Positions 16,413-25,228 are shown, numbered from the stretch's first letter. The stretch is 64,000 nucleotides of DNA from Actinacidiphila bryophytorum (GCF_016916835.1 NZ_JAFFIX010000015.1:62001-126000), one strand, 5' to 3'. Program-made: numbers and translations. Notes: a model not told the origin generated them from the letters alone.

Positions 16413-17093
16413 TCAGCCCACGGTGTGGGCGTCTGTGCGCTCGCCGCGCTGCTTCCGGCGGCGGGACGCGAGGCCGCGACGCAGCGCCGAACGCCCGAGG
16501 AGCAGATGGCCGCCCGTGACGAGCAGCTTCAGCAGCACGAGGACCAGGACGGTGTCGGCGGTCCACAACGTCCACTTGGCGTCGGTCAACGCGGCGCCGC
16601 CCATTCCGAGATGGAGGGCGACGACGAGTGCGGCGCCCACCGCCAGGACCCAGGTGGATTTCCGGGGTCCATGGCCCGGGGCCGCGGTCGGGGCTTCGCT
16701 TCCCGGGGGACGCTCAATCTGCGGCCCAGGCCCGGAGTCGGCTCGGTCTGCGTGCCACCGCACCCGGAGCCCGTCTCGTCGGCCGATCTTCTCGATCCGT
16801 GTGGTGATCCCGTCCTGCAGACGCCGCAGCGCCGCGTCGTCGTCGGCGTCGACGCGCAGGGTGAGCGCGTCCGGGGTCGCGTCCAGAGTCCACCGGCCGT
16901 CGGCGAAGCGGACCGTTCCGTGGGTGTCGGTGCAGTCCACGTGCTGGACCGCGGGCATCTTCTGGCCTGGGCCTTGGCCGTGCCCGTCGTGCGGTCGGTG
17001 GCTCGCCCGGTTCATCTGGCCGAGGTGGCGGCACAGTTGGGTGATGTAGCGGCTCGCGCGGTCGGTGGCGATCCGGGCTTCGGCGGTCGGCAT
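16413..17093 (-). CDS. DUF2218 domain protein with C-terminal membrane helices
   Basis: The 226-residue protein starts with a DUF2218 domain (residues 1-115: TDRASRYITQLCRHLGQMN, a His-rich HRPHDGHGQGPG stretch, then FADGRWTLDATPDAL), a family of unknown function found in many streptomycetes. A Pro/Gly-rich linker is followed by two hydrophobic segments near 147-170 and 180-200, then a basic tail. Most DUF2218 proteins are single-domain of about 100 residues, so the membrane-anchored extension is unusual. ATG at 17093. It follows the methyltransferase gene by 30 bp on the same strand and is probably its operon partner. Confidence 0.75.
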   Translation of the reverse strand: MPTAEARIATDRASRYITQLCRHLGQMNRASHRPHDGHGQGPGQKMPAVQHVDCTDTHGTVRFADGRWTLDATPDALTLRVDADDDAALRRLQDGITTRIEKIGRRDGLRVRWHADRADSGPGPQIERPPGSEAPTAAPGHGPRKSTWVLAVGAALVVALHLGMGGAALTDAKWTLWTADTVLVLVLLKLLVTGGHLLLGRSALRRGLASRRRKQRGERTDAHTVG

Positions 17094-17122
17094 GACCGAC
17101 TCCTTTCAGCTGGGGCGTTGCG

Positions 17123-17758
17123 TCACAGGCGGGTCAGTCGGGTGCGCCAGCCGCGGATTCCGCCCGCGGGCGCGGGTAGAGAGCTGTCGACCGTGACCGG
17201 CTCGACGGCATGGAGCAGCCAGCCGTCGGCGAAAGCGCCACGGATCTCGTCCGGGGTCAGCCGGTGCACGCGCCCGGAGCGGTTCGGGGGTTCGTCGCGG
17301 AAGGAGAGCACGAAGCACTGCCCGCCCGGCGCGGTCGCCGCATGCAGGCCGTCGACGTAGCGGTCGCGATCTCGGCCGTGGAACCCATGGAGGACCAGGG
17401 AGTCGAGCACTGTGTCGAAGCGCTCTCCCAGAGCGCTCAGTTCCAGCACGTCGTACCGCAGGAACCGCGCGGTCAGACCCCGCTCCCGGGCTTTGCGTTC
17501 GGCGGCCGCCAGGGCCGTGGCGGCGAGATCGACTCCGGTCGCCTCCAGGCCCCGCCGGGCGGCCATGAGGGTGTGCTCGCCGGTCCCGCAGCCCACGTCG
17601 AGCACCCGGCCGCGGAGGACTCCGCGGTCGGCGATGTCGAGCAGGGCCGGTTGGGGCCGGCCGATGTCCCACGGCGGCGGGACCGCGTACAGGGCGTCCA
17701 GGGACGGCTGCCCGGCATCGGCCGGGAGGGCGGTATGGGTGGGTGGTGCGTCCGACAT
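17123..17758 (-). CDS. SAM-dependent class I methyltransferase
   Basis: The 211-residue protein has the SAM-binding motif VLDVGCGTGEHTL near residue 52, the acidic end of strand 2 ATGVDLA near 74, and FDTVLDSLVLHGF near 115. It is a small-molecule-type methyltransferase without diagnostic substrate features. It is read divergently from a TetR regulator; the shared promoter carries a 13-bp palindrome between good -35 and -10 hexamers, so it is probably repressed by that TetR protein and induced by an unknown ligand. Confidence 0.85.
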   Translation of the reverse strand: MSDAPPTHTALPADAGQPSLDALYAVPPPWDIGRPQPALLDIADRGVLRGRVLDVGCGTGEHTLMAARRGLEATGVDLAATALAAAERKARERGLTARFLRYDVLELSALGERFDTVLDSLVLHGFHGRDRDRYVDGLHAATAPGGQCFVLSFRDEPPNRSGRVHRLTPDEIRGAFADGWLLHAVEPVTVDSSLPAPAGGIRGWRTRLTRL

Positions 17759-17794
17759 GGGAACCCCTCTTCCTCGCCGGGGCCGACCACTTCA

Positions 17795-17823
17795 GCTTTA
17801 TCGAGACACTGTGTCTATGTCAA
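17795..17823 (-). promoter_or_regulatory. Promoter of the methyltransferase gene with operator in the spacer
   Basis: On the minus strand TTGACA (17823-17818) and TAAAGC (17800-17795) are separated by 17 bases. The spacer contains the perfect 13-bp palindrome AGACAC-A-GTGTCT (17804-17816), the expected position for a TetR-family operator. Confidence 0.6.
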
Positions 17824-17864
17824 GTCAGAGCGTCTACGATATCGGCGCTGTGTATCCTTGGTGC

Positions 17865-18437
17865 ATGCCGAAGCTGTGGGACGAGACGATGGAGGCGCAT
17901 CGCCGCGCGGTACAGGACGCCGTCCTGGAGACCGCCGTCGCGCTCGTCACCGAACACGGCCTGGCGTCGGTGACCATGTCGCAGATCGCGAAAGAGGCCG
18001 GGATCGGGCGCGCGACGCTGTACAAATACTTCCCGGACGTCCAGTCCGTGCTGATCGCCTGGCACGACCGGCACGTCGCCGCACATCTGGAGCGGCTCGC
18101 CCAGGCCCGGGACCACGCGGACGGGCCGTCGCAACGGCTGGAAGCGGTGCTGCTCGGGTACGCGCACATCACCCACAAGCGGCCCCAGGGCGGCGAGATC
18201 GCTGCCTTCGTGCATCGGGACCGGCATGTCGTCCAGGCACAGCAGCAGTTGCACGACCTGGTGCGCGAGGTCGTCGCCGAAGCCGCCGCGGTGGGCGCGG
18301 TGCGCGAAGACGTCTCCCCGGAGGAACTGGCCGACTACTGCCTGCACGCCCTGTCGGCCGCCGGAGGGCTGCGCTCCGAAGAGGCCGTCCACCGCCTCGT
18401 CGCCGTCACCCTCTCCGGACTACGGCCGGCGCGCTGA
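17865..18437 (+). CDS. TetR-family transcriptional repressor
   Basis: The 190-residue protein has an N-terminal TetR helix-turn-helix (VLETAVALVTEHGLASVTMS then QIAKEAGIGRATLYKYFPD, residues 16-58) and a variable all-helical ligand domain. ATG at 17865 is selected as the first in-frame start after the promoter. It is divergent from the methyltransferase/DUF2218 pair and probably controls it and itself through the palindrome at 17804-17816. Ligand unknown. Confidence 0.9.
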   Translation: MPKLWDETMEAHRRAVQDAVLETAVALVTEHGLASVTMSQIAKEAGIGRATLYKYFPDVQSVLIAWHDRHVAAHLERLAQARDHADGPSQRLEAVLLGYAHITHKRPQGGEIAAFVHRDRHVVQAQQQLHDLVREVVAEAAAVGAVREDVSPEELADYCLHALSAAGGLRSEEAVHRLVAVTLSGLRPAR

Positions 18438-18502
18438 GAAGGCCACGCCGTGGTTCGCAACAGGTTCCCGACGGCGTGCCGATCTCCGCACCTCCTCGGA
18501 GA

Positions 18503-18790
18503 GATCGACGCGGGATGCAAGTGCGCGAACGCGGCGTCGCCGCAGTGGAACGCGGTCAGGTGGGCGGAGGTGCCCAGGTAGGGCTGAAGGTCAGTGACGG
18601 GCTTGCCGTCCTTGGTGATCGTGACCGTCAGCGGGTGCTCCATGCCGGCCATCAGGTCGCCCTTCACCATCACGGCAGGGCGCGGAAAACGGTGCCGGCG
18701 TCGGCCATGTTCCCTCCCGGGTGGGGTGGCGGATCCGGTTTGCGGTGGGTCCGCCAGGGAAACGTCCAGGCGCTGGTCGGTGACCATACT
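18503..18790 (-). pseudogene. Decayed secreted-protein gene fragment
   Basis: The minus strand preserves MEHPLTVTITKDGKPVTDLQ then PYLGTSAHLTAFHCG and AFAHLHP, a beta-rich domain common in streptomycete secreted proteins often found near copper-handling genes. No signal peptide or intact start remains, and both ends pass into unrelated sequence. Function of the family is unclear to me. Confidence 0.45.
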
Positions 18791-18846
18791 TCGCCATGGG
18801 GGAAGCCCTCGGGGGTCGTTGTGGGATGCGAGGGAGGCAATGTCAG

Positions 18847-19374
18847 GTGAGCGGTGTCAGCAACGGGGTGGCGAGGGTCGAGGTGCGACTCAAGTGGGAT
18901 CCGAGCCCCTTTGGTGAGCCGCCGCGGCATCTCGACATCGTCGCCGCGACCTACTCGGTGGGTGAACCGTACGGGCCGCCCCTGTATGTGGTGCATTCCG
19001 AGAGCCGGTCACCGGACGGCACCATCACCATGAGCCGGCACAGTGAGACGGGCCTGGGTCTCGGGTTCGTCGAGGTGATGGTCCTGGAGTTCGACCGGAT
19101 GGCATCCTCCCTGGCGCGTGTCGTCGTGGGCGTGGCCATCCATCAGGATCGGGGCAGGAAGACCTTCGGCGACATATCGAACGCCAAGGTGGTTGTTGTC
19201 GAGCGCTACGAGGAGTTGCTGGTGGACGACTTGGCGCAGGTCGCCGGGTCCACCGCCGCGACCGTCGCGGAGTTCACCAGGAATGCTTCCGGAGGGTGGG
19301 GACTTCGCGAGATGGTCCGCGGCTTCGACAGCGATCCACTCGCCTTCGCCGGACAGATGGGCAGCGTCCGGTAG
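18847..19374 (+). CDS. TerD-family protein
   Basis: The 175-residue protein starts VSGVSNGVARVEVRLKWDPS and continues with the TerD fold: HLDIVAATYSVG near residue 35, a HSESRSPDGTIT turn, and VVGVAIHQDRGRKTFGDISN near 97. TerD proteins bind calcium through acidic residues and are linked to tellurite resistance and to stress or development in streptomycetes. Several Asp residues typical of the calcium site are present only in part. GTG at 18847 with AGGGAGG nine bases upstream is preferred over ATG 18826. No other ter genes are nearby. Confidence 0.7.
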   Translation: MSGVSNGVARVEVRLKWDPSPFGEPPRHLDIVAATYSVGEPYGPPLYVVHSESRSPDGTITMSRHSETGLGLGFVEVMVLEFDRMASSLARVVVGVAIHQDRGRKTFGDISNAKVVVVERYEELLVDDLAQVAGSTAATVAEFTRNASGGWGLREMVRGFDSDPLAFAGQMGSVR

Positions 19375-19478
19375 ATGCCGCCGAAGACCGCGACTGCCAC
19401 GCCGAAGCCTTGGCCAGGGGACAGACGCCGCCGGCCGAACGAGCGGACTGCTTCGTGGTCGGCGATTCGCCCGAAGCC

Positions 19479-19640
19479 TTACCAGGCGGGGATGACGGCG
19501 GAGAGGTGTTCGGGAACGCTGCTGCCGTTGTGGACCGTCATGCTCAGAGTGCCCGAGCAGATGGGTCAAGGCGGGCGACGGCGCCGGTGATGCTCAGACT
19601 GACGCCCGGCTCCTCGACGGTGACCTGGCCGCCCGGTCTT
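19479..19640 (-). pseudogene. Frameshifted lipoprotein/copper-chaperone-like fragment
   Basis: Two adjacent minus-strand frames together read GQVTVEEPGVSLSITGAVAR then, after a one-base shift near 19555, GTLSMTVHNGSSVPEHLSAV and a stop at 19479. The pattern resembles the beta-sandwich of PCu(A)C/DUF461 copper-chaperone-like proteins. The N-terminus is absent. It is called a pseudogene because of the frame break. Confidence 0.4.
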
Positions 19641-19680
19641 GCGAGACCGGCCGTTGCGGGACAGCTCTCGGCCCGCATGC

Positions 19681-20124
19681 TCACGGGTATGTGATCTCGC
19701 CGGTATACGCGAGTTCAAGCACGGCGCCACTGCTGTCATACATTGCGAATTCAGCGTATGCCGTCAACTCCGTGAAGCGCGAGGCGTCCGCGGTCGCCTG
19801 CTTCGAGGGGGTCTCGCCGCAGGGCCTGAGGCTGGTGGATACCACGGCCTTGCCGGTGTACGGATCGTAGAGGGAGACGCGGTAGCCGGCACAGCTCGAA
19901 GGATACGAATGGACGGTTGCCTGACCGATGAAGGTCGAGCTGACCAAGGCCAGGCAAACCCTGCTGCCGGAGGAGTCAACAGCGGTGCACTGCTGCTCGT
20001 TGACTGTCGTCTGCGCGGGGGAGGAAGCCCTCGCAGCCTGAGAGGAAGCCGCAGCGGCCGGAACTGATCCCGCCCCTATGGCCAGAATTGTGGCACCGAA
20101 TAGGGTCAGAAGTAAACGCTGCAT
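19681..20124 (-). CDS. Small secreted protein of unknown function
   Basis: The 147-residue protein has a signal peptide (LLLTLFGATILAIGAGSVPA with an AAA-S cleavage region near residue 26) and a mature part with four cysteines that could form two disulfides (Cys near 46, 57, 78 and 102). It has no motif I recognise. ATG at 20124 follows AGGAGAATC. It stands alone between the pseudogene and a small membrane protein gene. Confidence 0.7.
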   Translation of the reverse strand: MQRLLLTLFGATILAIGAGSVPAAAASSQAARASSPAQTTVNEQQCTAVDSSGSRVCLALVSSTFIGQATVHSYPSSCAGYRVSLYDPYTGKAVVSTSLRPCGETPSKQATADASRFTELTAYAEFAMYDSSGAVLELAYTGEITYP

Positions 20125-20353
20125 GATTCTCCTCGATGTCGTGAACTCCCCTTTTGGAGACTCACGATCTCACCTGCCGGTCATGTCCACAAGGCCACGA
20201 CGATCATATGGCCAGGTCGGCGGCCCTGGGGTGGGCGGCGGTGCACGCGGACGACTGGCGGCGCTCCTTGGACCGTGGGAACGGCTTACCCGTGGCCCAG
20301 GCTGGGAGCCTGACGGTTCGTCCTGACGTCGTGCGGACGGGGGTTCGGTTCAC

Positions 20354-20584
20354 ATGAGGCCTCGGGCCAAGGAAGAGCGCGATCAGGAGGTCGTCGAGGT
20401 CGGCGCCGCCATCCTTTCGGGTGTGCTGGTCGGTGGTGCCGTTTTCCTCGCGGTATTGGCGGTCGTCCACTTTTCCGGCGTCTCCTCATCCGCCGGCTCG
20501 ACGCTTCGTCAGCTGGGGGGTGTCGCTGCCGTCATCGCCGGAGTCATTCGGGTTGCCGTATTTCGCGGGCGGCGTGGCCGCTGA
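20354..20584 (+). CDS. Small membrane protein, DUF6332-like
   Basis: The 76-residue protein has a charged N-terminus (RAKEERDQEVVEVG) and two hydrophobic helices (AILSGVLVGGAVFLAVLAVV and LGGVAAVIAGVIRVAVF) before a basic tail. Size and layout match DUF6332 proteins of streptomycetes, which have no known function. ATG at 20354 lacks a strong ribosome site. Confidence 0.55.
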   Translation: MRPRAKEERDQEVVEVGAAILSGVLVGGAVFLAVLAVVHFSGVSSSAGSTLRQLGGVAAVIAGVIRVAVFRGRRGR

Positions 20585-20659
20585 CCCGGGCGGGACACCC
20601 CCCACCGCTCCCCGAGGGCACCCCCTCAGATGGCAGTGCGTCGGCCGTCGCGTCGCAGA

Positions 20660-23134
20660 TCACGCCAGGGTCTGCGCGCACCAGATCGTCTTGCCGCCGG
20701 TGGTGTACCGGGTGCCCCAGCCCTGGGTGAGCTGGGCGACGAGCAGCAGGCCGCGGCCGCCCTCGTCGAAGGCGCGCGCCCGGCGCAGGTGCGGGCTGGT
20801 CTCGCTGCAGTCGGAGACCTCGCAGATCAGGGAGGTGTCACGAATCAGCCGCAGCCTCAGCGGCGGCTCGCCGTACCGGATGGCGTTGGTGACCAGCTCG
20901 CTCACGACCAGCTCGGTGACGAACGCGGCCTCCCCCAGGCCCCAGGCCTCCAGCCGGTCCATGGCGAACTGCCTGGCGTGCGGCACCTGCGCGGCGTCGG
21001 GCACGATGGGCCAGTCGGCGACGCGGTCAGGGGACAGCGCGTGGGTGCGGGCGAGCAGCAGGGCGGCGTCATCGGTGCGGCGCTCGGGGAGCATGGTGTC
21101 CATCGCCGTGCCGCACAGGGCCTCCAGCGAGCCGGCCGGCTCCTTGAGCACCCGGAACAGGTCGGCGATCCCCCGGTCGGGGTCGCGCTCCCGGCCCTCC
21201 ACCAGTCCGTCGGTGAAGAGGGCGAGCAGGCTGCCCTCGGGCAGCTGCAGCTCGGTCGCCTCGAACGGCAGCCCGCCGATGCCCAGCGGCGGCCCCGGCT
21301 GTACCGGGACGGGGACCGGGCTGCCGTCCGGGGCGATGACCAGTGGCAGCGGATGACCGGCGCTGGCCAGTGCGCAGCGGCGGGAGACCGGGTCGTAGAC
21401 CGCGTACAGGCAGGTTGCCCCGGACTCGCCGGCCGGCTGGACCTGGCCGGCGGGCTGCCCGTCCTCGGCGTGGAGGACCAGGTCGTCCAGGTGGGTCAGC
21501 AGTTCCTCCGGGGGCAGGTCCACGTCTGCCAGGGTGCGCACCGCCGTACGCAGCCGGCCCATGCTGGCCGAGGCGTGCAGGCCGTGGCCGACGACATCGC
21601 CGACGACCAGGGCGACCCGGGCGCCGGACAGCGGAATGACGTCGTACCAGTCGCCGCCCACGCCCGCACCGGTCCCGGCGGGCAGGTAGCCGGATGCCAC
21701 CTCGATCGCCTCCTGGCGTGGCAGCCGCTGCGGCAGCAGACTGTGCTGCAAGGTCAGCGCGGTCGTGCGCTCGCGCGAGTACCGGCGGGCGTTGTCGATG
21801 GCGACGGCCGCCTTGGCGGTCAGCTCTTCCGCGAGGATCAGGTCGTCGGCGGTGAAGGCCTCGGGCCGGTCGAGGCGGGAGAAGGTGACGACGCCGAGCA
21901 GCGCGCCGCGCGCCCGCAGCGGCACGGTGATCCGGCCGGTCAGCCCCTCCGCGGCGAGGGACCCGTCGATCAGCGGATTGCCCGGTGGCCAGTGGGCCGG
22001 ATCGGCGGCGAGCCCGGGTCCGAAGGCCCATTCGCCGCCCTGGCCCGGCTCGGCGGCGAGCTCGACGGTGGACCTGCCGGCGGCCATGCAGCGGGCGACG
22101 ACGGAATCAGCAGCGTGGCTGACCGGCGTCGCGGGCTCCGCGGGCCGGTCGGTGTCCTCGGTCGCGGCGTGCCGGGCGGCGCGACCGAGCACGACCGTCT
22201 CGCCGGGGGCGAACGCGGACGCGGAGGGCGGTTCCTCCCCCCGCAGCACCTCCTCGAAGAGGTCGACCGTGACGAGGTCGGTGAATCCCGGCACCGGCGC
22301 TCCGGCCAGTTCCTGGGCGGTACCGATCACGTCGAGTGCCCGGCCGATGCCGCCGCTGGCCTCGTTGAGGATGAGCAGGCGCTGCCGGGCCCAGTACTCG
22401 GCGCTCATGTCGAATCCCCAGTTGGCGATCGCGCACACCCTGCCCCCGGCGTCGCGGACGGGCCAGATGCTGGTGGCCCAGGCGTTGGCGTAGTCGCTGC
22501 CGCGCGGGCGGAAGACAGTGATGAGACGCGCGGGCTCGCCCGTCCTCGCCACTTCGGCGAGCGCGTCGGTGTAGGGCTTGTCGTCCCTCTCGGGGAACAG
22601 CGAGCGGTCGAGTTCGGGGAGCACCTCGCGGTACTTCCTGCCGAGGACCTGCTGTTCGGTGTGCGCGATCACCCGGCCCGAGGAGGCGTTGATCCACTGG
22701 AACCGCAGATCGGGATCGTAGACGCCCAGAGCGAAGGGGCACTGCTCGAAGGCCCGGTCGGCGATCACCGGGCGGCGTCCCCAGCGCTGGACGGTCATCG
22801 CGTGGCCCAGCACCTGTCCGCCGGCCCCGAGCATCGGCCGAACCGTCACCACGCCGTCCATCGTGGAACCGACCCGGTGACGCAGGGTGACGGGTCCAGT
22901 GGGGTCGGTGACCGTGTCGTAGTCCTCGGGGAAGCCGGGCGTCGGGTCGACCAGCAGACGTGTCACCGGGCGCCCGACGATCTCCTCCGCCGTCCAGCCC
23001 AGCAGCAGCCGTCCGCCCTCACTCCACCCGCTCACCACGCCGTCCGTGCCCACCACCGCAACGGCGACGGGTGCGTCCTGCATTCCGGCCATCTCCACGC
23101 ACCACGCCTCCATCCGGACAGCCATGCCCGCCAC
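20660..23134 (-). CDS. PAS/GAF-sensing SpoIIE-type PP2C phosphatase with anti-sigma kinase domain
   Basis: The 824-residue cytoplasmic protein has two PAS domains (about 20-115 and 130-245), a GAF domain (about 260-450), a SpoIIE/RsbU PP2C phosphatase (470-685; metal motifs VGGDWYDVIPL and VVGDVVGHGLHA) and a C-terminal RsbW-like HATPase domain (700-824; ELVVSELVTNAIRYG and GGRGLLLV). Such multidomain proteins dephosphorylate STAS anti-anti-sigma factors and may phosphorylate them with the kinase domain, linking signals to sigma-B-type stress regulons. GTG 23134 is the first start; ATG 23125 and 23113 are in frame and the true start is uncertain. No partner STAS gene is in the window. Confidence 0.88.
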   Translation of the reverse strand: MAGMAVRMEAWCVEMAGMQDAPVAVAVVGTDGVVSGWSEGGRLLLGWTAEEIVGRPVTRLLVDPTPGFPEDYDTVTDPTGPVTLRHRVGSTMDGVVTVRPMLGAGGQVLGHAMTVQRWGRRPVIADRAFEQCPFALGVYDPDLRFQWINASSGRVIAHTEQQVLGRKYREVLPELDRSLFPERDDKPYTDALAEVARTGEPARLITVFRPRGSDYANAWATSIWPVRDAGGRVCAIANWGFDMSAEYWARQRLLILNEASGGIGRALDVIGTAQELAGAPVPGFTDLVTVDLFEEVLRGEEPPSASAFAPGETVVLGRAARHAATEDTDRPAEPATPVSHAADSVVARCMAAGRSTVELAAEPGQGGEWAFGPGLAADPAHWPPGNPLIDGSLAAEGLTGRITVPLRARGALLGVVTFSRLDRPEAFTADDLILAEELTAKAAVAIDNARRYSRERTTALTLQHSLLPQRLPRQEAIEVASGYLPAGTGAGVGGDWYDVIPLSGARVALVVGDVVGHGLHASASMGRLRTAVRTLADVDLPPEELLTHLDDLVLHAEDGQPAGQVQPAGESGATCLYAVYDPVSRRCALASAGHPLPLVIAPDGSPVPVPVQPGPPLGIGGLPFEATELQLPEGSLLALFTDGLVEGRERDPDRGIADLFRVLKEPAGSLEALCGTAMDTMLPERRTDDAALLLARTHALSPDRVADWPIVPDAAQVPHARQFAMDRLEAWGLGEAAFVTELVVSELVTNAIRYGEPPLRLRLIRDTSLICEVSDCSETSPHLRRARAFDEGGRGLLLVAQLTQGWGTRYTTGGKTIWCAQTLA

Positions 23135-23225
23135 GACCGGCTACCAGCGGCTCCTTCCAGCGTAGATCCGCCCCTGCCTCGCCGCCGCCGCTGTCACGGT
23201 CGTGCCGCGTGATGTGGTGGGGGCC

Positions 23226-23528
23226 TTACCGGGTGTCCATCGGGATGTTCAGGGTGACGGTGCCTCGCAGGTCCAGCCAGGTGTTCGTGGGGGAGCGCAC
23301 GATGCGCAGCACCACTTCGCCGCATGAGGGGCAGCGCGCCACCAGCGCCGGTGGGCGGCCGTAGACCCGCAAGGTGGCGACGGCGCCGGTGCTGTCGCAG
23401 TGTGCGCAGCGGGACATCGCGGCGGTCAGGTCGACCGCGAAGATCTCGGAGAGCGGCCCCGCGAGCACGTTGCCGTCCTGGTAGGCGTCTTGGACGCCGT
23501 CTGCCGCTGTTCCGCCGGTGGGGTCCAT
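23226..23528 (-). CDS. DUF6510 zinc-ribbon-like protein
   Basis: The 100-residue protein has two Cys pairs, CAHC near residue 41 and CPSC near 66, expected to hold one zinc, and ends in a beta-rich tail. This family recurs with the same two upstream genes (flavin reductase and sulfite-oxidase-like protein) and was named DUF6510. ATG 23528 is one base after the stop of the reductase gene. Its job in the redox trio is unknown; metal or cofactor handling is possible. Confidence 0.75.
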   Translation of the reverse strand: MDPTGGTAADGVQDAYQDGNVLAGPLSEIFAVDLTAAMSRCAHCDSTGAVATLRVYGRPPALVARCPSCGEVVLRIVRSPTNTWLDLRGTVTLNIPMDTR

Positions 23529-23529
23529 G

Positions 23530-24285
23530 TCATCCTCCGCTGGGGCCGAAGCGTTCGGTACGGATCCGGTCCGGGTGGTGGCCGAGCGCCACCAGCATCC
23601 CGGCGGCGGCCTCCACGAAGCCTGTGGGCCCGCAGACGTAACAGGTCGGCTCGAAGTCGGCGGGCCAGCCCCACCGCACCAGATCGTCGGGCGTCAGCCG
23701 CCCGGCGGGCCGGGTCCAGCCGTCGGGTGTCCCGCGGGTGTAGACCCATGTCGTGTCCAGGCCGGGCGCGCCGCGGTCGAGTTCGGGTCCGTACAGCCGG
23801 TCGGCGGGGTCGCGCACCGAGTACAGCAGCCGGAAGGGAACCCTGCTCCCGATCATGTCGCGGACCCGGATCATCGACATCAGCGGGACCACGCCGGAGC
23901 CACCTGCGACCAGCAGCACAGGCTCCGCTTGTTCCGGCCGCCAGACGAACCAGCCGCCGACCGGGCCGCGGATCTCCACCGCGTCGCCGACCCTCAGGTC
24001 GTCCGCGAGATACGGCGACACCTCGCCGTCGGGCACGCGCTGGACGGTCAGTTCGACCCGGTCGGCGTCGGGCGCCGAGGCGATGGAGTAGCTGCGCTGG
24101 GTGCTGTAGCCGTCCTCGGCGGTCAACCGTACGTCGACGTGCTGGCCGGGCAGGTGGCCGGCCCAGCCTGGGAGGTCGAAGACGAGGGTCCGCGCCGTGG
24201 GCGACTCCTCCCGCCGCTCGACCAGTGCCGCGGCCTGCCAGCGCAGCCGCGCCGCTAGTCGCCCTGATACCGCTGCTCGCGCCAT
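23530..24285 (-). CDS. FAD/NAD(P)H ferredoxin reductase-type oxidoreductase
   Basis: The 251-residue enzyme has the FAD-binding RSYSIASAP motif near residue 68, the phosphate-binding GPVGGWF near 109, LLVAGGSGVVPLMSMI near 128 and the C-terminal CYVCGPTGFVE. It lacks a [2Fe-2S] domain. It probably passes electrons between NAD(P)H and the molybdenum protein encoded just upstream. ATG at 24285 has GGAG at the right distance and overlaps the upstream gene by 31 bp, implying coupling. Confidence 0.85.
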   Translation of the reverse strand: MARAAVSGRLAARLRWQAAALVERREESPTARTLVFDLPGWAGHLPGQHVDVRLTAEDGYSTQRSYSIASAPDADRVELTVQRVPDGEVSPYLADDLRVGDAVEIRGPVGGWFVWRPEQAEPVLLVAGGSGVVPLMSMIRVRDMIGSRVPFRLLYSVRDPADRLYGPELDRGAPGLDTTWVYTRGTPDGWTRPAGRLTPDDLVRWGWPADFEPTCYVCGPTGFVEAAAGMLVALGHHPDRIRTERFGPSGG

Positions 24286-24854
24286 GGGTCTCCGTACTCG
24301 TGGTAGCCGGCACTCTCCCAGAATCCCGGCTCGTCCTCCAGCATCAACTGGATCCCGCTCACCCACTTGGCCGACTTCCACAGGTACAGGTGCGGAACCA
24401 GCAGCCGGGCGGGGCCGCCGTGCTCGGCCGCGAGTTCCTCGCCGTCGTAGCGGTATGCGATCCACGCCTTGCCGTCGAGCAGGTCCTCCAGCGGCAGGTT
24501 GGTGGTGTAGCCGCCGTAGGAGTGGACGAGCGCGAACTCCGCCTCGGTCTCGACGTCTTCGAGCAGCACGTCGAGCGAGACGCCCTCCCAGTGGGTGTCG
24601 AACTTGGACCACTTCGTCACGCAGTGCAGATCCACCGTCGGGTGCTCGGCGGGCAGCGCCATCAGCCGGCCCCAGTCCCATTGGTGCCGGGTACCGCTCT
24701 CGGTGGTGACCGTGAACGTCCAGTCGTCACGGCTCACCCGGGGGGTGGGACCCGCCGACAGCACCGGGAAGTCGAAGGTCTCGTACTGTCCGGGCGGAAG
24801 CTTGCGGCCCGGATCGGGCTTCCTGCCGTGGAACCCGCGGGAAACAATGGGCAT
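24255..24854 (-). CDS. Sulfite oxidase-like molybdopterin-dependent oxidoreductase
   Basis: The 199-residue protein matches the molybdopterin domain of the sulfite oxidase superfamily; the molybdenum-ligating cysteine lies in DLHCVTKWSKFD near residue 78, and WEGVSL, SYGGYTTNL and LYLWKSAKWV are conserved segments. It has no signal peptide or haem domain, so it is cytoplasmic and needs another electron carrier, most likely the overlapping reductase. Substrate unknown. First gene of the three-gene unit. Confidence 0.85.
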   Translation of the reverse strand: MPIVSRGFHGRKPDPGRKLPPGQYETFDFPVLSAGPTPRVSRDDWTFTVTTESGTRHQWDWGRLMALPAEHPTVDLHCVTKWSKFDTHWEGVSLDVLLEDVETEAEFALVHSYGGYTTNLPLEDLLDGKAWIAYRYDGEELAAEHGGPARLLVPHLYLWKSAKWVSGIQLMLEDEPGFWESAGYHEYGDPWREQRYQGD

Positions 24855-25228
24855 GGTGTTCCGCCTCTCCGAGGATGCCGCTGTTCCGTTCCGGTCGCCA
24901 GGGTCGTTCCGGGGCCGTCATGCGGGAGCGCAGGCAGGCCCCGCGGTCTCGATGCCTTGCGCTCTGATGATGGCAGCACGACGGCGGTCCGCGCTCTCGC
25001 CACACGCCCGGCCCGTGTCGAACCGCCCACGCGGACGCCTGCGCACCCGGCGGCAGGCTCGGCGATGTCATAGCGGGCTCCGGCGGAGCCCGCTGGGCCG
25101 AACGCGCGGCCGGTCAGGACTACGACACCGTCCCCGGCCTCGGCTGTCGTGGGCGCCCATTGACTTACCCGGTTAAGTGCCCAACGCTGTCCTGGCATCA
25201 TTCCCCCCACGACGCAGGAGACACCTCC
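24855..25228. promoter_or_regulatory. Divergent intergenic region before the cellulase gene
   Basis: This 374-bp gap holds no gene. A partial copy of the OsdR-like motif, TGGGCCGAACGCGCGGCC, is at 25094-25111. The AT-richer palindrome ACTTACCCGGTTAAGT at 25163-25178, with TTGACT overlapping its left arm, is a candidate operator for the cellulase promoter. Confidence 0.45.
25163..25178. promoter_or_regulatory. Candidate operator of the cellulase gene
   Basis: ACTTACCCGGTTAAGT is a 16-bp imperfect inverted repeat (ACTTA / TAAGT arms) centred 58 bp upstream of ATG 25229. It is not the known CebR box of cellulose utilisation genes, so another LacI-type or different regulator is suggested. Confidence 0.4.

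Noticed and set aside
15700..16420. CRISPR repeat array next to the cas6e fragment
   Set aside because: No regularly spaced repeats of 28-29 bp are visible on either strand.
15834..17360. 508-codon plus-strand open frame
   Set aside because: Only the part to about 16165 resembles a protein (Cas6e); the rest is antisense to the DUF2218 gene.
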